A DNA stretch of 64,000 nucleotides from Ferruginibacter sp. (lineage in GTDB: Bacteria; Bacteroidota; Bacteroidia; Chitinophagales; Chitinophagaceae). The translations under genes were made by a program, and so were the position numbers. Position 1 is the stretch's first letter. Each line of letters begins with the position of its first letter. Shown piece by piece: positions 1 to 9,439 of the stretch. Under the pieces are notes generated by a model. That model was not told the DNA's origin. It searched no databases and was given only the letters and a program-made list of their open reading frames with translations. The stretch lies in NCBI GenBank assembly GCA_016786725.1, contig JAEUVU010000003.1, positions 213,214 through 277,213 of the forward strand, in the 5' to 3' direction.

Positions 1-127
1 TAAAGCAATCTTACAAAAGCCTTACGAATCAATACACGTAATAATAAAGCGGGATGGTATTTTAAAAGAACTTACACTCAATACCATAAGCATCCGTTAA
101 ACCTGCTCCCGGTTTTATTCTCCTCCG

Positions 128-135
128 TACATTTG
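128..135 (+). promoter_or_regulatory. Bacteroidota-type -7 element before the M16 peptidase operon
   Basis: TACATTTG matches the TAnnTTTG -7 consensus of the Bacteroidota primary sigma factor. Only three bases separate it from the ATG at 139, so the expected transcription start falls on or beside the start codon. No good -33 TTG is visible at the usual 17-23 base spacing. The 1-127 stretch before it holds no recognisable gene. Confidence 0.45.
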
Positions 136-138
136 CAC

Positions 139-1377
139 ATGATTCAATTCGAAAAATTTGAAATTGCCAATGGTTTAAAAGTGCTGGTTCATGAAGACAA
201 AAGCACGCCGATGGCCGTGGTGAATGTGATATACGATGTGGGCGCCAGGGATGAAGACCCGGCCAAAACCGGCTTTGCCCATTTGTTTGAACACCTGATG
301 TTTGGCGGAAGCGTAAATATTCCTGTTTACGATGAGCCATTGCAGCTTGCCGGCGGCGAGAACAATGCCTTTACCACCAACGACCTTACCAATTATTATT
401 GCCAGTTGCCTGCCGAAAACCTGGAAACAGCTTTCTGGCTGGAAAGCGACCGTATGCTTTCCCTTGCCTTCAGTAAAAAAAGCCTGGAAGTGCAGCGTAA
501 AGTGGTTTGCGAAGAGTTTAAAGAGCATTACATAAACAAACCTTATGGTGATGTGTGGCATAAGATGAGGGAAATCGCCTACAAAGTTCACCCGTATAAG
601 TGGATGACGATTGGCGCCGAACTGAGCCATATTGAAAATGCAACGCTGGACGATGTGAAATCGTTCTTTAATAAACATTACAACCCCAGCAACGCCATCC
701 TGGTTGTTGCAGGCAATGTAACCGTTGATGAAGTAAAAAGGCTCACCGACAAATGGTTTGCGCCTATTGCCGCCGGAGAAAAATATGTACGCAACATTCC
801 GCAGGAACCAAAACAAACAACAGCACGAACAAGTACAGTAAAAGCAAATGTACCATTGGATGCTTTGTATAAATGCTGGCATATTTACCCCAGAACCGAT
901 ATGCGTTATTACACAGCCGATCTTATCACCGAAATTTTAAGCGGCGGTGGCTCATCCCGTTTGTTTCAGTCTTTGGTAAAAGAAAAACAACTCTTCAGCA
1001 GTATTGAATGTTATCACCTGGGAAGCACCGATGCCGGTTTGCTGACCATTGAAGGTAAACTGGTAAAGGGAGTGAAGATGGAAGATGCGGAAGCAGCCGT
1101 GAATGAAGAACTGATAAAACTGCAGCATGATGGAATCAGCCATCGGGAACTGGAGAAAGTGAAAAACAAAACCGAGAGCATGATGGCTTTTGAAGATATG
1201 ACCATCACCAATCGTGCAGCCAGCCTGGCTATGTACGAATTATTGGGAGATGCAGACCTCATCAACAAAGAGCTTGACAGGTACCGTGCTGTAACTGCAG
1301 AAGAAATACAGAAAGAAAGTAAAATAATTTTTGACGAGAAGAATTCTAATACACTGTATTATTATTCCAATAACTGA
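139..1377 (+). CDS. M16 family zinc metallopeptidase, catalytic subunit
   Basis: Predicted zinc peptidase of the insulinase/processing-peptidase family (M16). The inverted zinc motif HxxEH is present as HLFEH about 50 residues in, followed by the expected acidic helix about 75 residues later (CEEFKEH). At about 412 residues this is one half of a full M16 enzyme; the other half is encoded by the next gene, 7 bases downstream, as in two-gene M16B pairs. The reading frame opens upstream at a TTG (133), but the ATG at 139 is preferred; the TTG overlaps the -7 promoter element. There is no signal peptide, so a cytoplasmic or periplasm-independent role is likely. The substrate is unknown. Confidence 0.9.
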   Translation: MIQFEKFEIANGLKVLVHEDKSTPMAVVNVIYDVGARDEDPAKTGFAHLFEHLMFGGSVNIPVYDEPLQLAGGENNAFTTNDLTNYYCQLPAENLETAFWLESDRMLSLAFSKKSLEVQRKVVCEEFKEHYINKPYGDVWHKMREIAYKVHPYKWMTIGAELSHIENATLDDVKSFFNKHYNPSNAILVVAGNVTVDEVKRLTDKWFAPIAAGEKYVRNIPQEPKQTTARTSTVKANVPLDALYKCWHIYPRTDMRYYTADLITEILSGGGSSRLFQSLVKEKQLFSSIECYHLGSTDAGLLTIEGKLVKGVKMEDAEAAVNEELIKLQHDGISHRELEKVKNKTESMMAFEDMTITNRAASLAMYELLGDADLINKELDRYRAVTAEEIQKESKIIFDEKNSNTLYYYSNN

Positions 1378-1384
1378 TAACTGA

Positions 1385-2662
1385 ATGAACAGAAAAACGG
1401 CCCCTCCTATAAAAGATGCAATTGAATTTAATCTTGAACTTAAGCCTTATCAAAAATTTACTTTAGACAATGGTGTGCCCGTTTACACCATTAATGCCGG
1501 CGCACAGGAAGTGATACAGGTAGAACTGGTGTTTTACGCAGGTAACTGGTTTGAGCAGCAAAAATCTGTGGCAGCCGCTACTAACTATTTATTGAAGAAC
1601 GGCACGTCCATCAAAACCGCTTTTGAAATAAATGAAGAGTTTGAATATTACGGCGCTTACTGCAACCGCTCCTGCTACAATGAAACAGCCGTTATAACAC
1701 TTTCTTCCTTAAACAAACAAGTACCCGCTATTTTACCGGTAGTGAGGGATATGATAACTGATTCGGTTTTCAAAGAAGAAGAACTGGATATCTATAAACA
1801 AAATTCAAAGCAGCGCATCAGGGTTAATTTACAAAAATGCGATTTTGTTGCTAACCGGCTGATAGATGCTTATGTGTATGGCGATGCGCATCCTTACGGT
1901 AAATATACCAACCCCGAAGACCTGGATGCATTGAACCGTAACCAGCTTACTGATTTTTTTAAGCAGTATTATCTTAACGGCCAGTGTGTAATTTTTGTAA
2001 GCGGAAAATTGCCAGCCGATATAGAGCAACAGTTGAACAAAGCTTTTGGCGACCTTACGGTGAAAGCTTTTAACAACCAGCTTTCAACCATCATACAATC
2101 GCCTGCGGCAGAAAAAAAATACAGGATACAGAATGATGCAAATGGTGTACAGGGAGCCATACGTATTGCCAGGCATTTTCCAAACAGGCATGATCCTGAT
2201 TTTATGAAAGTGATGGTGCTCAATACAGTATTCGGGGGCTTCTTCGGGTCGAGGCTGATGAGCAATATTCGTGAAGACAAAGGCTATACTTACGGAATAC
2301 ACAGTTATGTGCAAAACCACATTCATCAAACTGCCTGGATGATTAGCACCGAAGCCGGTAAAGATGTTTGCGAAGCAGCCATTGAAGAGATTTATAAAGA
2401 GATGAAGTTACTGCGGGAAGAATTGGTTGATAATGAAGAGTTGCTGCTTGTGCGTAATTATCTCATCGGCACAATACTGGGAGACCTAGATGGTCCGTTC
2501 CAGGTCATGGGGCGCTGGAAAAACCTCATACTCAATAACCTTACCGGCGATTATTTTTATAAATCAATTGAAACCATAAAAAATATTCCGGCGGAGGAAC
2601 TGCGTGAACTTTCAAAAAAATACCTGAATCCTGAAGATTTCTACGAAATTGTTGTAATTTGA
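1385..2662 (+). CDS. M16 family peptidase, non-catalytic partner subunit
   Basis: Second half of the M16 pair. It lacks HxxEH but keeps the substrate-binding R/Y region typical of the non-catalytic domain: a GGFFGSRL stretch followed by REDKGYTYG, near residues 285-310. In known two-subunit M16B peptidases this chain closes the clamshell around the peptide. The ATG follows the stop of the catalytic gene by 7 bases, so the two are translationally linked and probably form a heterodimer. Length, about 425 residues, is normal for one half-enzyme. Confidence 0.88.
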   Translation: MNRKTAPPIKDAIEFNLELKPYQKFTLDNGVPVYTINAGAQEVIQVELVFYAGNWFEQQKSVAAATNYLLKNGTSIKTAFEINEEFEYYGAYCNRSCYNETAVITLSSLNKQVPAILPVVRDMITDSVFKEEELDIYKQNSKQRIRVNLQKCDFVANRLIDAYVYGDAHPYGKYTNPEDLDALNRNQLTDFFKQYYLNGQCVIFVSGKLPADIEQQLNKAFGDLTVKAFNNQLSTIIQSPAAEKKYRIQNDANGVQGAIRIARHFPNRHDPDFMKVMVLNTVFGGFFGSRLMSNIREDKGYTYGIHSYVQNHIHQTAWMISTEAGKDVCEAAIEEIYKEMKLLREELVDNEELLLVRNYLIGTILGDLDGPFQVMGRWKNLILNNLTGDYFYKSIETIKNIPAEELRELSKKYLNPEDFYEIVVI

Positions 2663-2666
2663 TTGT

Positions 2667-3035
2667 ATGCAAAAATGGTTTTTTAAAGTACTGGTCTGTT
2701 CAGTGAATGTTTTTATACTGGCGTATATTTTGCCAGGCATAAGCATTGTTGATTTCTTCACCGCCATCCTGGTGGCTATTGTATTGTCGCTGCTGGATGC
2801 TATTGTAAAGCCGCTCCTTATTTTGCTTACCCTTCCTGCAACTATATTAACGCTGGGTCTTTTTCTTTTTGTGATAAATGCCTGTATCATTTTACTGGAC
2901 GATTATTTTATACATGGCTTTAAGGTTGACAGTTTCTGGCATGCACTGCTTTTGAGTGCATTGCTTTCTTTCTTTAATTCGCTGGTGCATAAAAGGGCGT
3001 TTCCGGAAGATAAGAATAGCAAACAGGCACAATAA
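2667..3035 (+). CDS. Small four-helix membrane protein, phage-holin-4 / YvlD type
   Basis: A 122-residue, very hydrophobic protein with about four transmembrane segments. The middle contains the signature LLDAIVKPLLILLTLPATILTLG region that characterises the YvlD/PF04020 ('phage holin family 4') membrane proteins. Despite the family name these are normally chromosomal, often stress-linked, and of unknown biochemical function; nothing phage-like surrounds it. It starts 4 bases after the M16 partner gene and is the last gene of that operon, ending before a bidirectional terminator. Confidence 0.8.
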   Translation: MQKWFFKVLVCSVNVFILAYILPGISIVDFFTAILVAIVLSLLDAIVKPLLILLTLPATILTLGLFLFVINACIILLDDYFIHGFKVDSFWHALLLSALLSFFNSLVHKRAFPEDKNSKQAQ

Positions 3036-3072
3036 AAAAAGAGCACGGTAATTAAACCGCACTCTTCTGTTT
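3034..3072. terminator. Bidirectional rho-independent terminator between convergent genes
   Basis: An A-rich run, then an imperfect stem (AAGAG..CGGT / ACCG..CTCTT, two mismatches) around the loop AATTAA, then a T-rich run. It lies between the convergent holin-like gene and the von Willebrand gene and could stop transcription from both sides. Confidence 0.6.
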
Positions 3073-3092
3073 TAGTTTTCAGGGAAATATTT

Positions 3093-4256
3093 TTAATCTA
3101 TCTGCATCCGGTACCGTTTAGCCTGTTCTTTAATTATTTTTTCTACTTCTGTCTCCATCGTGTTTTCCTGTTTGGTTGCCGCCTGTTTTTTTCTGTAATC
3201 AGCAATGTAAGCATCACGTTTGGCCGAAAGCTCAGTGATCTGCTGGTTTACTGCGGCCCGTTGTTTGCCCTTTTCGTCAACTATCTTTTTTATCTCTTCT
3301 TTCGATTTGTTTTTCAAACTATCCGGCAGGTTGTCTTTATCTGCAATGGCTTCTGCTAAAACACCTTTGTTGTTTGCATCAACCAGGTCCCATTTTGAAT
3401 TATCATACACTTTTGCATTGGCCTTCGTTTTTATACGGGCCATCTGTTGTTTTTTACTGGCCTGCGCATTGGCAACATCCATCTTTCCCTGCTTTGCCGC
3501 ATAGCTTGCACCTGCAAACCCGTATGTTATGTAAGTGTTGTTTAAAGAGCTGTTATAAGTTACCAGCAAACTGTCATAAGGTGTGGGTATATCTTCTTCC
3601 TTTGCATTTTGATTGATGCTTGTAAAACTTCCGTTGCCACATTCGCCGGCTAAATTCCAGTGCTCACGAATGCCCTGCATCCTGTCGCCACAATAAATAG
3701 TGTTTACAATAATGCCTTTGCTTTTAGCTTCGGTGCATGCCTTTGTATAATGCAGGCTGCCCTGTAAAAAATCTTCGTTACCGGCAATAAATATCACTTT
3801 GTAATTTTCCGGATTGGCATCCCATTGCAGTTGCTGCAGCGATGTATAAATCACCTGGCCGCAATATTCATCACCACCATTGGTTCTTAAACTAAAAAGA
3901 TTTTCTGATAAAGAATCCATATCGTTTATAAAACTGTTGATCTGTTTTACATAGCCGGCTTTAACGTCGTTGGTAGACCTGCCGTATTCATACAAGGCGA
4001 TCTCAATTTTTGGTGCAGCAGCACCATCGCATTTCGCTTTGCCAAGGGTATTCACCATGTTCCAAAGCTGGGCCTTAGCCTGTTCTATCAAGCCGTCCAT
4101 ACTGCCGCTTACGTCCAGTAAGATTGCTACCTGTATTTTGGGGTCTGCATTAAATTTTTTCTTCTTTTCTGTGGCAGAAGGAGATGTAAATGAGCTGAAA
4201 ATAAGTGATGATACAATCACCAGCCCTGTAATTGGTAAAATGCTTTTTAGTTTCAT
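3093..4256 (-). CDS. Exported von Willebrand factor type A domain protein
   Basis: 387 residues with an N-terminal hydrophobic export segment (about residues 7-24), then a VWA domain whose MIDAS metal site is intact (DVSGSM at residues 48-53). The rest is a long charged region; the last 130 residues are Lys/Gln/Ala-rich and likely helical or coiled. VWA proteins bind a ligand through a divalent metal; the partner here is unknown. It is a single gene on the minus strand facing the M16 operon. The family is common in Bacteroidota but this protein has no specific known function. Confidence 0.8.
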   Translation of the reverse strand: MKLKSILPITGLVIVSSLIFSSFTSPSATEKKKKFNADPKIQVAILLDVSGSMDGLIEQAKAQLWNMVNTLGKAKCDGAAAPKIEIALYEYGRSTNDVKAGYVKQINSFINDMDSLSENLFSLRTNGGDEYCGQVIYTSLQQLQWDANPENYKVIFIAGNEDFLQGSLHYTKACTEAKSKGIIVNTIYCGDRMQGIREHWNLAGECGNGSFTSINQNAKEEDIPTPYDSLLVTYNSSLNNTYITYGFAGASYAAKQGKMDVANAQASKKQQMARIKTKANAKVYDNSKWDLVDANNKGVLAEAIADKDNLPDSLKNKSKEEIKKIVDEKGKQRAAVNQQITELSAKRDAYIADYRKKQAATKQENTMETEVEKIIKEQAKRYRMQID

Positions 4257-4472
4257 GATCTTTAGTTTTAGTGGTTGGGTTATGGCCTGAGTAATAATTC
4301 ATAGCTAAGATGCACAGTTATCCTGCTATGCACAAGCCCCGTTTGTTAAAGAAAAGTCAATGAAAAACCTCACCAAGTCAAAAGCTGTTTTCACACAGTT
4401 GCATTACCATGGCAGCATAAATTTTATTAATTATTCTTTTCTGTGTTTCTGTGCCTCTGTGGCAAATTCAGT

Positions 4473-4480
4473 TACTTTTG
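4473..4480 (+). promoter_or_regulatory. -7 element before the E1 dehydrogenase gene
   Basis: TACTTTTG fits TAnnTTTG, 18 bases before the ATG of the E1 gene. No clear -33 TTG is seen at standard spacing. The 240 bases between the von Willebrand gene and E1 otherwise show only part of a common CTGTGCCTCTGTGGC-type repeat (4450-4464). Confidence 0.45.
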
Positions 4481-4498
4481 TAAATCCAAAATAACGGT

Positions 4499-6523
4499 AT
4501 GCAATTCCACAGAAAAGATTTTACAGATAACGAACTCACCTCTCTATATAAAAGTATTTTATTGCCCCGCATGATTGAGGAGAAAATGCTGGTGCTCCTG
4601 CGGCAGGGCAAAATAAGCAAATGGTTCAGCGGTATTGGCCAGGAAGCGATTGCTGTTGGCAGTACCCTTGCTATGCAGCAGGATGAATGGATCATGCCTT
4701 TGCACCGCAACCTGGGTGTTTTCACCAGCCGTAAAATGCCGCTGAGCAAATTGTTTATGCAGTGGCAGGGTAATAAAGAAGGTTATAGCAAAGGCCGTGA
4801 AAGAAGTTTTCACTTTGGTACCAAAGAGCATCATATATGCGGCATGATATCGCATCTTGGCCCGCAGATGGCGATTGCTGATGGTGTGGCGCTTGCGTAC
4901 AAATTACGTGATGATCAGAAAGCCTCGTTGGCTTTTACCGGCGATGGCGGTACCAGCGAAGGCGATTTTCACGAAGCATTGAATATTGCAGCGGTGTGGG
5001 ACCTGCCCGTAATTTTTATCATTGAAAACAATGGCTATGGCTTAAGCACACCAACCAGCGAACAGTACCGTTGCAAAAATTTAGTAGATAAAGCCGTTGG
5101 TTATGGTATTGAAGGGGTGCAGATAGATGGTAACAATATTCTTTCTGTTTATGATACCATCAAAGGCGTTCGTGAATACTGCATTAAAAATCAAAAGCCT
5201 TATTTAATTGAATGCATGACCTTCCGCATGAGAGGGCATGAAGAAGCCAGTGGCGTAAAATATGTTCCGCCGGAGTTGTTTGAGCAGTGGGGAAAGAAAG
5301 ATCCGGTGAAGAATTATGAAGATTATCTTATTGCAGAAAATGTTTTAACTGCTGAAAAAGCCGAGGCTATAAAGGCAGAGACCAAATCTTACATAGAAAC
5401 AGAATTAAAAATAGCAGACCAAGCAAAGCCGATGAAAGCGGATACGGATGAGGAAGTGACTGATGTGTATAAGCCAGTTGTTTCTGGTTTCTCGTTGTTG
5501 AAAAACTCTGCTGGTTACGAGGTCCAACGAGATACAAACAACGGAAGACAAGAAACCAGAAACAACTTCAGATTCATTGATGGCATAAAAGAAGGGTTGC
5601 ATCAAAGTATGGTCAAACACCCCAACCTCATCATCATGGGGCAGGATATTGCAGAGTACGGCGGCGCTTTTAAAATAACCGAAGGTTTTGTGGAGGAATT
5701 TGGCAAAGCAAGAATACGCAATACACCTATTTGTGAAAGTGCTGTTGTGGGAGCTGCATTGGGTTTAAGCTTAGAAGGCTACAAAGCCATTATGGAAATG
5801 CAGTTTGCCGATTTTGTGACTGTTGGCTTTAACCAGATCATCAACAATCTTGCAAAAATCTATTACCGCTGGGGACAAAATGCCGATGTTGTTATCCGTA
5901 TGCCAACAGGAGGCGGTGTGGGTGCAGGGCCTTTTCACAGCCAGAGTAATGAAGCCTGGTTTGTGCATACCCCGGGATTGAAAGTTGTCTATCCATCAAC
6001 ACCTGCCGATGCAAAAGGCCTTCTTATTGCAGCCATCAACGATCCCAATCCTGTTTTGTATTTTGAACATAAGGCTTTGTATCGTTCAGTAAGCGGCAAT
6101 GTGCCGGAGGCATATTATGAAGTGGAGATTGGTAAAGCAAGACTTGTGCAGGCTGGTGATGACATCAGCATCATTACATACGGCGCCGGTGTGCATTGGG
6201 CCATGGACTATGCAAAAAATCATCCTGAAATATCAATACATATTTTAGACCTGAGAACTTTGCTTCCCTTAGATTACGGAGCGATTAAAGAAGCGGTTGC
6301 AGCAACCGGTAAAGTACTATTGCTGCACGAAGACACATTGATCGGTGGCATTGGTGGTGAAATTGCAGCCTGGATAGCGGAGCATTGTTTTGACAAACTG
6401 GATGCGCCGGTGATGCGTTGTGCAAGTCTTGATACACCCATTCCTTTTAATATAGAACTGGAGAAAAATTTTATGGCTTACAGCAGGCTGGATGAAGTTG
6501 TACAGAAGTTGATGGGATATTGA
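4499..6523 (+). CDS. Fused alpha/beta 2-oxoacid dehydrogenase E1 component
   Basis: Single-chain thiamine-diphosphate E1 of a 2-oxoacid dehydrogenase complex, most like the branched-chain or pyruvate enzymes. The alpha part (about 1-310) carries the ThDP motif GDGGTSEGDF..ENNGYG (residues 148-180). The beta part (about 357-674) has MGQDIAEYGGAFKITEGF and the PTGGGVGAGPFHSQSNEAWF region. Fusion of the two subunits is usual in Bacteroidota. The E2 and E3 partners are not in this window. The linker (about residues 327-356) is unusual: it is encoded by a 92-base palindromic element (see repeat at 5476-5567) in frame. The exact substrate (2-oxoisovalerate versus pyruvate) cannot be fixed from sequence. 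Confidence 0.9.
   Translation: MQFHRKDFTDNELTSLYKSILLPRMIEEKMLVLLRQGKISKWFSGIGQEAIAVGSTLAMQQDEWIMPLHRNLGVFTSRKMPLSKLFMQWQGNKEGYSKGRERSFHFGTKEHHICGMISHLGPQMAIADGVALAYKLRDDQKASLAFTGDGGTSEGDFHEALNIAAVWDLPVIFIIENNGYGLSTPTSEQYRCKNLVDKAVGYGIEGVQIDGNNILSVYDTIKGVREYCIKNQKPYLIECMTFRMRGHEEASGVKYVPPELFEQWGKKDPVKNYEDYLIAENVLTAEKAEAIKAETKSYIETELKIADQAKPMKADTDEEVTDVYKPVVSGFSLLKNSAGYEVQRDTNNGRQETRNNFRFIDGIKEGLHQSMVKHPNLIIMGQDIAEYGGAFKITEGFVEEFGKARIRNTPICESAVVGAALGLSLEGYKAIMEMQFADFVTVGFNQIINNLAKIYYRWGQNADVVIRMPTGGGVGAGPFHSQSNEAWFVHTPGLKVVYPSTPADAKGLLIAAINDPNPVLYFEHKALYRSVSGNVPEAYYEVEIGKARLVQAGDDISIITYGAGVHWAMDYAKNHPEISIHILDLRTLLPLDYGAIKEAVAATGKVLLLHEDTLIGGIGGEIAAWIAEHCFDKLDAPVMRCASLDTPIPFNIELEKNFMAYSRLDEVVQKLMGY
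5476..5567. repeat. In-frame 92-bp palindromic element inside the E1 gene
   Basis: Perfect 17-base terminal inverted repeats (AGTTGTTTCTGGTTTCT at 5476-5492 and its reverse complement at 5551-5567), with a second inner inverted pair TCTCGTTG / CAACGAGA. The same TTTCTGGTTT motif ends an intergenic element at 53049-53177. The insertion stays open and codes for about 30 polar residues between the alpha and beta domains of E1. Confidence 0.8.
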
Positions 6524-6603
6524 TATTGACCCGGCATTGGTTGTTTTGTAAAAAATAAAAATTATATTCACAGTTAAATCACGCTTCACCAAAACTTCAA
6601 CCA

Positions 6604-7167
6604 ATGTCAATTACAGCCATTCTTCTGACTGCCCTCGGCGCAGGTTTACTCATCCTCATTTTTGCTTTCATCAAAATTTATAATGAGCTGGCCAAAGAAC
6701 GTATTCTTACAGAGGAGGGCGCCAGCGGCGTGGGCGCCTGTTTACAGCAGCGTAACGACCTTATACCAAACCTGGTTGAAACAGTTAAAGGGTATGCCGG
6801 CCACGAAAACCAAACATTGATTGAAGTAACAAAATGGCGCAATCAAAGCGCTGCCGCCACTACCGTAGAGGAACAGAATGCGGCTTCGGGCGGACTGAAA
6901 CAGGCCTTGATCAACCTGCTTTCTGTTGCCGAAAATTATCCTGATCTTAAAGCCGATGCACAGTTTCAGCAGTTAATGGGCGAACTTGGCCGTATTGAAG
7001 AAAAGATAAACGATGCCCGCCGCTATTATAACGGTACGGTGAGAGAATATAATCAAAGCCTTGCCGTGTTCCCTAAAAATATAGTGGGCGGCAGTTTCGG
7101 TTTTAAACCGGCAGTCTTTTTTGCAGAAGATGCTGAGGCCAAAATTGCCCCTAAAGTGAAATTTTAA
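6604..7167 (+). CDS. lemA: LemA family membrane-anchored protein
   Basis: 187 residues: an N-terminal transmembrane segment (about 5-25) then a helical domain typical of LemA, with the conserved NDLIPNLVETVKGYAGHE stretch and the final YN.....FP...NIVGGSFGFKPAVFFAEDAEA-type tail. LemA proteins have an extracytoplasmic helical bundle of uncertain role. The gene is followed 29 bases later by a DUF2207-type membrane protein with a Gly-rich tail, a frequent LemA neighbour, so the two probably work together at the membrane. Confidence 0.92.
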   Translation: MSITAILLTALGAGLLILIFAFIKIYNELAKERILTEEGASGVGACLQQRNDLIPNLVETVKGYAGHENQTLIEVTKWRNQSAAATTVEEQNAASGGLKQALINLLSVAENYPDLKADAQFQQLMGELGRIEEKINDARRYYNGTVREYNQSLAVFPKNIVGGSFGFKPAVFFAEDAEAKIAPKVKF

Positions 7168-7196
7168 TTGCGGTATCATTTTTCACCCGAAGTTGT

Positions 7197-9398
7197 ATGC
7201 GGAAAAATTTCACCCTGTTTATTTTTCTTTTTTCTTTTTTTTGTGCCGGGGCACAAAAAACAAAAACACCTGCCTATTATTTTACCCGAACCAGTGAATC
7301 TTATTTATCAGATGCTGAAGTTGATTCATTGTTCCGTGATGAAGCAACTGCTTTTTTAAAAGGGCAAAACGTTCCCGGTCAGATGATCGAAACAACTTAC
7401 CCAACCATAAAAAGCATGTTGCTGAATGTAACCAGGCTGGGTATTACAAAAGCTTTTAAAGAACTGGAAGCTGAACAAAAAATAAAACCGGTTACAGATA
7501 AAACCTCCTCTCAATTTGCCGGCATCAAAAGAGTATATACTGAAACTTTACAGGAAGAGATACGCAGCGCCTTTTTTAAAAGCAGGTCTTTATCAAAATA
7601 TGCTTACGTAAACAACAGCGACAGGATAACCAGTTTTAAAAGTACCATACGCATTGATAAAGATGGAAAACTGCTGGTACAGGAAGAAATAAGCATACAC
7701 AATGGCAACGGCCAGCCAAACCCTGCCTATGCAGGCCAGGCCGGTGCCGAAGATGCTTATATAAACAATGAAATAAAAAGAGGGATCGTAAGGGCCTTTC
7801 CGCTTTACTATGTAAATAAGTATAAACTTTTTCAGAACACAACTTTTAAATTAAAAGAAGTGCTGCGTGATGGTAAAACAGAAAACTATCATACCGAAAA
7901 TCAGCAGAACGGCATTTTGGTTTACACCGGCAGCCGCGATGTTTTTTTAAATGAAGGGGATTATACCTACACCATCACTTATGAAACTGATCACCAGTTA
8001 AAACCGCTGAAAGATTTTGATGAACTGTACTGGAATGTTACCGGTAATGGCTGGTCGTTTAAAATTGATTCTGCAAGTTGCACGGTAATACTTCCTGAGG
8101 GCGCATCTGTTTTATCCGGTAAATGTTATACAGGTTCACAGGGTTCTGCTGATGAAAATTGCAGCATCGGCCAGGCGAAGATCAACGATAGTGTTGCGGT
8201 CATTTTCAGATCCACTCAATCACTGAAACCTTACCAGGGATTAACAATAGCCGTTTCCTGGCCGAAGGGGTTTGTGCAAACACAACTTTCAACCTGGCAA
8301 AATTTCAAATACTATGTGTGGAATAATAAAGCAGTTTTCTTTTTGCCGATAGCTGCCTTGTTTGCTGCCATTTTTTGTTTCTTCTTCTGGTTTCGTTATG
8401 GCCGTGATCCTGAAAAAGGAACGGTTTATCCCTTGTTTGAACCACCTGCTGGTTATGGCCCTGCGGCATTGGGTTATATCTACAACCAGAAATACAGCAA
8501 TCAGCTAACGGCAGCAACTATTGTGGATGCTGCTGTGCGGCATAAAATAAAAATTGATGTGGAAAGAGATGGCCTCATCTTTAAACACAATGAATATGTA
8601 ATCCGCAGAAGTATGCTGGCAGAAAAACCTGCGGTGAGCAAGTATGAAGAGTTCCGGAGCGATGTGGAAGACCTGATAGGGACTACTATTGAAAAAGGAA
8701 AATACAACAGCAGCCTGGGCGATCTTAATAAAACAATAAAATTGTATTGTGAGAGTAACTATAAGAACAAAGATGGTTTTGCCAAGAAAGGGTACAAAGG
8801 TTTTTTTGCGCTGAACAGTTCTTATACTTTAATCCCCGGCCTTGTTTGTGTAGCAGCGGGCATCTGGGGTGGTATAGAATTGTTCAGAGCGATGATACTT
8901 TTAAATTTTTGGCAGATTGCCTATTTCATCGGCGGCATTGTTTTATGCTCGGTGGTGTTTAAGGTTTTCAGGAAATTACTAAGCGCCTACAGTCCCGAAG
9001 GCCGGCAAATGGCTGATAAGATAGAAGGTTTCCGCATGTTTCTTTCTACCGCCGATGAAAAAAGATTCGACATGATGAGCCCGCCGAAAAAATCACTGGA
9101 GCTCTACGAAAAATATTTACCCTTTGCCATTGCTCTGGGTTGCGAAATTGAATGGGGACAAAAGTTTGAAGACATCATTAATGCAGCGAGTATTGATCCG
9201 GAAGTTGCAAGGACTGCGGCATTCTCTCACAGCATCAGCAGGGATAGCCACAGCTTCAGTTCATCCTTTGCATCATCTTTCAGTGGCGCCATATCATCTG
9301 CCAGTACACCGCCATCCAGTTCTTCCGGCGGTGGTTCTTCTTTTGGAGGTGGCAGCAGCGGAGGCGGTGGCGGTGGTGGTGGTGGCGGTGGCTGGTAA
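7197..9398 (+). CDS. DUF2207-type membrane protein with poly-Gly tail
   Basis: 733 residues. A signal peptide (about 1-20) leads to a long extracytoplasmic part. Within it, from about residue 140, is the beta-rich DUF2207 domain. Transmembrane helices follow near residues 375-395 and 545-590, and a cytoplasmic stretch ends in a Ser-rich then nearly pure Gly tail finishing in Trp. The layout (DUF2207, TM pair, low-complexity SGGG tail) is that of DUF2207 proteins found next to lemA. The domain's biochemical function is unknown. The tail is coded by GGTGGC-type triplets and is prone to length change. Confidence 0.82.
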   Translation: MRKNFTLFIFLFSFFCAGAQKTKTPAYYFTRTSESYLSDAEVDSLFRDEATAFLKGQNVPGQMIETTYPTIKSMLLNVTRLGITKAFKELEAEQKIKPVTDKTSSQFAGIKRVYTETLQEEIRSAFFKSRSLSKYAYVNNSDRITSFKSTIRIDKDGKLLVQEEISIHNGNGQPNPAYAGQAGAEDAYINNEIKRGIVRAFPLYYVNKYKLFQNTTFKLKEVLRDGKTENYHTENQQNGILVYTGSRDVFLNEGDYTYTITYETDHQLKPLKDFDELYWNVTGNGWSFKIDSASCTVILPEGASVLSGKCYTGSQGSADENCSIGQAKINDSVAVIFRSTQSLKPYQGLTIAVSWPKGFVQTQLSTWQNFKYYVWNNKAVFFLPIAALFAAIFCFFFWFRYGRDPEKGTVYPLFEPPAGYGPAALGYIYNQKYSNQLTAATIVDAAVRHKIKIDVERDGLIFKHNEYVIRRSMLAEKPAVSKYEEFRSDVEDLIGTTIEKGKYNSSLGDLNKTIKLYCESNYKNKDGFAKKGYKGFFALNSSYTLIPGLVCVAAGIWGGIELFRAMILLNFWQIAYFIGGIVLCSVVFKVFRKLLSAYSPEGRQMADKIEGFRMFLSTADEKRFDMMSPPKKSLELYEKYLPFAIALGCEIEWGQKFEDIINAASIDPEVARTAAFSHSISRDSHSFSSSFASSFSGAISSASTPPSSSSGGGSSFGGGSSGGGGGGGGGGGW

Positions 9399-9439
9399 TC
9401 GCAACACAAAAAATTCTTAAACCCAAAAAATAAATAACA

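Noticed and set aside
2667..3035. Prophage holin
   Set aside because: The family name is misleading; no phage genes are near and the gene ends a peptidase operon.
5476..5567. Frameshift or gene-break between E1 alpha and beta
   Set aside because: The frame is open across the element and the fusion is normal for the phylum.
9340..9398. Poly-Gly tail of the DUF2207 protein as a sequence artefact
   Set aside because: The low-complexity Gly tail is a usual ending in this family next to lemA.
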